Assembly: GCA_016931365.1 (NCBI GenBank)
Contig: JAFGEY010000020.1
Location: 1 to 6,105 of the forward strand
Length of the DNA stretch: 6,105 nucleotides
Reading direction: 5' to 3'
From: Anaerolineae bacterium
GTDB taxonomy: Bacteria > Chloroflexota > Anaerolineae > JAFGEY01
Made by a program: the position numbers and the translations under genes. Within the stretch, counting starts at the first letter, position 1. Each line of letters begins with the position of its first letter. This document shows, in pieces, positions 4,725 through 6,105 of the stretch. The notes under the pieces were generated by a model that saw only the letters and a program-made list of their open reading frames with translations, was not told where the DNA came from and did not search any database.

Positions 4725-6105
4725 TCACAGTGCGTGCGACAAAATGGCGCGGCACTCTGGACTATCCAACTCGGACACCGGATCGCCGCTCTGAAAGATC
4801 AGCGTGGGCAGCGCCCCTTGCTTGAGCGTGGCCTCGATCATCGCCTGGCGGTTCTCGCCCCGGCCATAATGATAGCCGATGCCGCGCGTCAGCCCCTTGA
4901 ACAGCACCTCGTTCACCGGGACAGTGCAGGCAGGCACCCAGGACACGTCTTGCCCTTCAATGGCGTGAACGTGGGCAAAATTGTAGAGGTGGAACTGCAC
5001 CACCGACAGGAATTGGGTGGAAATCTCGTTGCGCGCCTCGCCCGACACGCAAAAGCGCGGGGCCAGTTCGGTCAACTCGCGGATCAGCTTGAGCGATCCT
5101 TCGGCATAGCTCAAGCCTTCCAGCACGGCGTTGTCGCTGTTGTGAATCCACTGTGACACGTCGACAAAGATGCTGTCCAACCCCAACTCGCGGATCAGGT
5201 CGGCTACCTGCCGGGTGAGTTGCCGCCGCCAGGGCGACCAAGCCAGATGGACGTTGACCAGCACATTCCAGTCCTTGTGCGCCGGCATCAGCGAATAGCT
5301 CTGCGGCGGGCCAAAACTGCCCCAGCCTTCCACCGGCAGCCAGCTCCAGCCGCCCCAGCGCAGGTCGGTGGGCGCGCGGGTACAGAAATCGCGCGCCTGG
5401 AAAAAGAAGGGATGGTCGGGACTCATCTGGCAGGTGTTGGCGTGCGGCGCGACGTGAAAGCCCATCTCCCGCGCCTTGAGGATAAAGGCACGCCCCGCCT
5501 CGCTGACGGTGTAGGTGGGATAGTCCTGGTCGTACTTGAACGGCCGCCAGTGCGGCAGGTGCAGGAACACCCGTCGCGGTTCGACTCGCCGGGCCAGCGC
5601 GTCCAACAGATCGAGGTCGGTCGGACACCAGGAGACGGCCAGCCGCAGGTCGTCCAGCCAGGCCGGGCGCAGCGCGGCGGCCTCGTCCAGCCGGTACGTC
5701 CGCCAGTACCAGTCGCGGTAGCGGCGCACGGGCGCCGTCCAATCTCCCCGAAAGGCCGAGATGCGCCAGCACAGGTTGCCCACACAGCGGTTCATCTCCA
5801 GCGGGCCGGGGGCCAGCGTTACAAAGCCGACCGTCTGCATTCCCTGGCTGTGCCCGACGCGCACACCTTTGTGGATGAACCGGTCATCCCACGCCTGCAC
5901 CGAAAACCCGGCGCCGTCGCCCTCAAAGACCAGGAAACCGGCCTCCCAACTGCTGGGCCAGTCGGCGACCTTACCTTGCATTTGTGAATGAGCCAGCGGC
6001 AAGCGCACGCCCTGCTGAAACGGCGCGACCACGGCCAGGTCGGGGCGAATTCCGGCCACGTTCAGCGCCAGCCCGGCGACGCCGCCCTGCATCGTCCACG
6101 CCGAC
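4725..6105 (-). CDS. Glycoside-hydrolase-like TIM-barrel protein (DUF6259-like), 5' end outside the window
   Basis: The frame is open at the window edge (reading ..SAWT before the Met at 6092), so this Met is probably internal and the 459 visible residues are the C-terminal part. Counting from that Met, residues 1-125 look like a beta-sandwich, and the DWTAPVRRYRDWYW linker (117-130) precedes a barrel from about 145. The layout resembles the uncharacterised DUF6259 group and distantly GH31/GH36-type enzymes. Barrel strands include RVFLHLPHW (174-182), GFHVAPHANT (211-220), DSIFVDVSQW (306-315) and FCVSGEARNE (347-356). Asp311 and Glu352, both at strand ends, are candidate catalytic residues. 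The protein stops at SHAL soon after the last barrel helix, without the C-terminal beta-domain such enzymes usually carry. Coding-like sequence in another frame follows. It is probably the upstream member of the esterase and sialidase-like transcript. Substrate unknown; family name from memory. Confidence 0.55.
   Translation of the reverse strand, partial: SAWTMQGGVAGLALNVAGIRPDLAVVAPFQQGVRLPLAHSQMQGKVADWPSSWEAGFLVFEGDGAGFSVQAWDDRFIHKGVRVGHSQGMQTVGFVTLAPGPLEMNRCVGNLCWRISAFRGDWTAPVRRYRDWYWRTYRLDEAAALRPAWLDDLRLAVSWCPTDLDLLDALARRVEPRRVFLHLPHWRPFKYDQDYPTYTVSEAGRAFILKAREMGFHVAPHANTCQMSPDHPFFFQARDFCTRAPTDLRWGGWSWLPVEGWGSFGPPQSYSLMPAHKDWNVLVNVHLAWSPWRRQLTRQVADLIRELGLDSIFVDVSQWIHNSDNAVLEGLSYAEGSLKLIRELTELAPRFCVSGEARNEISTQFLSVVQFHLYNFAHVHAIEGQDVSWVPACTVPVNEVLFKGLTRGIGYHYGRGENRQAMIEATLKQGALPTLIFQSGDPVSELDSPECRAILSHAL

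Noticed and set aside
470..6105. CRISPR arrays, tRNA or rRNA genes, insertion sequence ends
   Set aside because: I saw no regularly spaced repeats, no cloverleaf-like or rRNA-like sequence and no transposase motif anywhere in the window.

Overview
The window is a GC-rich bacterial segment (AT-rich only in two intergenic stretches) in which every credible gene lies on the minus strand. Read in the direction of transcription, from high to low coordinates, the order is: (1) a 5'-truncated glycoside-hydrolase-like protein (4725-6105); (2) an HSL-type alpha/beta-hydrolase esterase (3641-4525); (3) a sialidase-fold (Asp-box) beta-propeller with a C-terminal LamG-like domain (1817-3583); (4) after an AT-rich gap that probably holds a promoter, an oligogalacturonate-lyase-like beta-propeller (470-1609); (5) after a second, repeat-rich gap, the first 43 codons of a tyrosine recombinase that runs off the window (1-131).

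Genes 1-4 read as a carbohydrate-processing cluster for an acylated, probably acidic (uronic acid or similar) glycan: one esterase and three glycan-active enzyme folds. The three genes whose N-termini are visible show no signal peptide, so the likely picture is intracellular processing of imported oligosaccharides. No transporter or regulator lies in the window. The sialidase-like protein lacks the usual catalytic arginine motif, and the lyase-like protein keeps only part of the expected metal site, so exact substrates are open.

The recombinase gene has an elaborate upstream region: a near-consensus minus-strand promoter (TTGACA-17-TACAAT, 283-311), an 8-bp inverted repeat resembling a recombinase core site (228-256), a hairpin that could mask its Shine-Dalgarno sequence (140-169), a perfect 15-bp palindrome (367-381) and a 10-bp direct repeat (336-371). 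This is the least ordinary part of the window and may mark the edge of an integrated or invertible segment.

Taxonomy is only a guess. High GC, purine-rich AGGAGG ribosome sites and this mix of sugar enzymes would fit Chloroflexota (Anaerolineae/Caldilineae-like), with Planctomycetota or Verrucomicrobiota as alternatives. I see no rRNA, tRNA, CRISPR array or insertion sequence.
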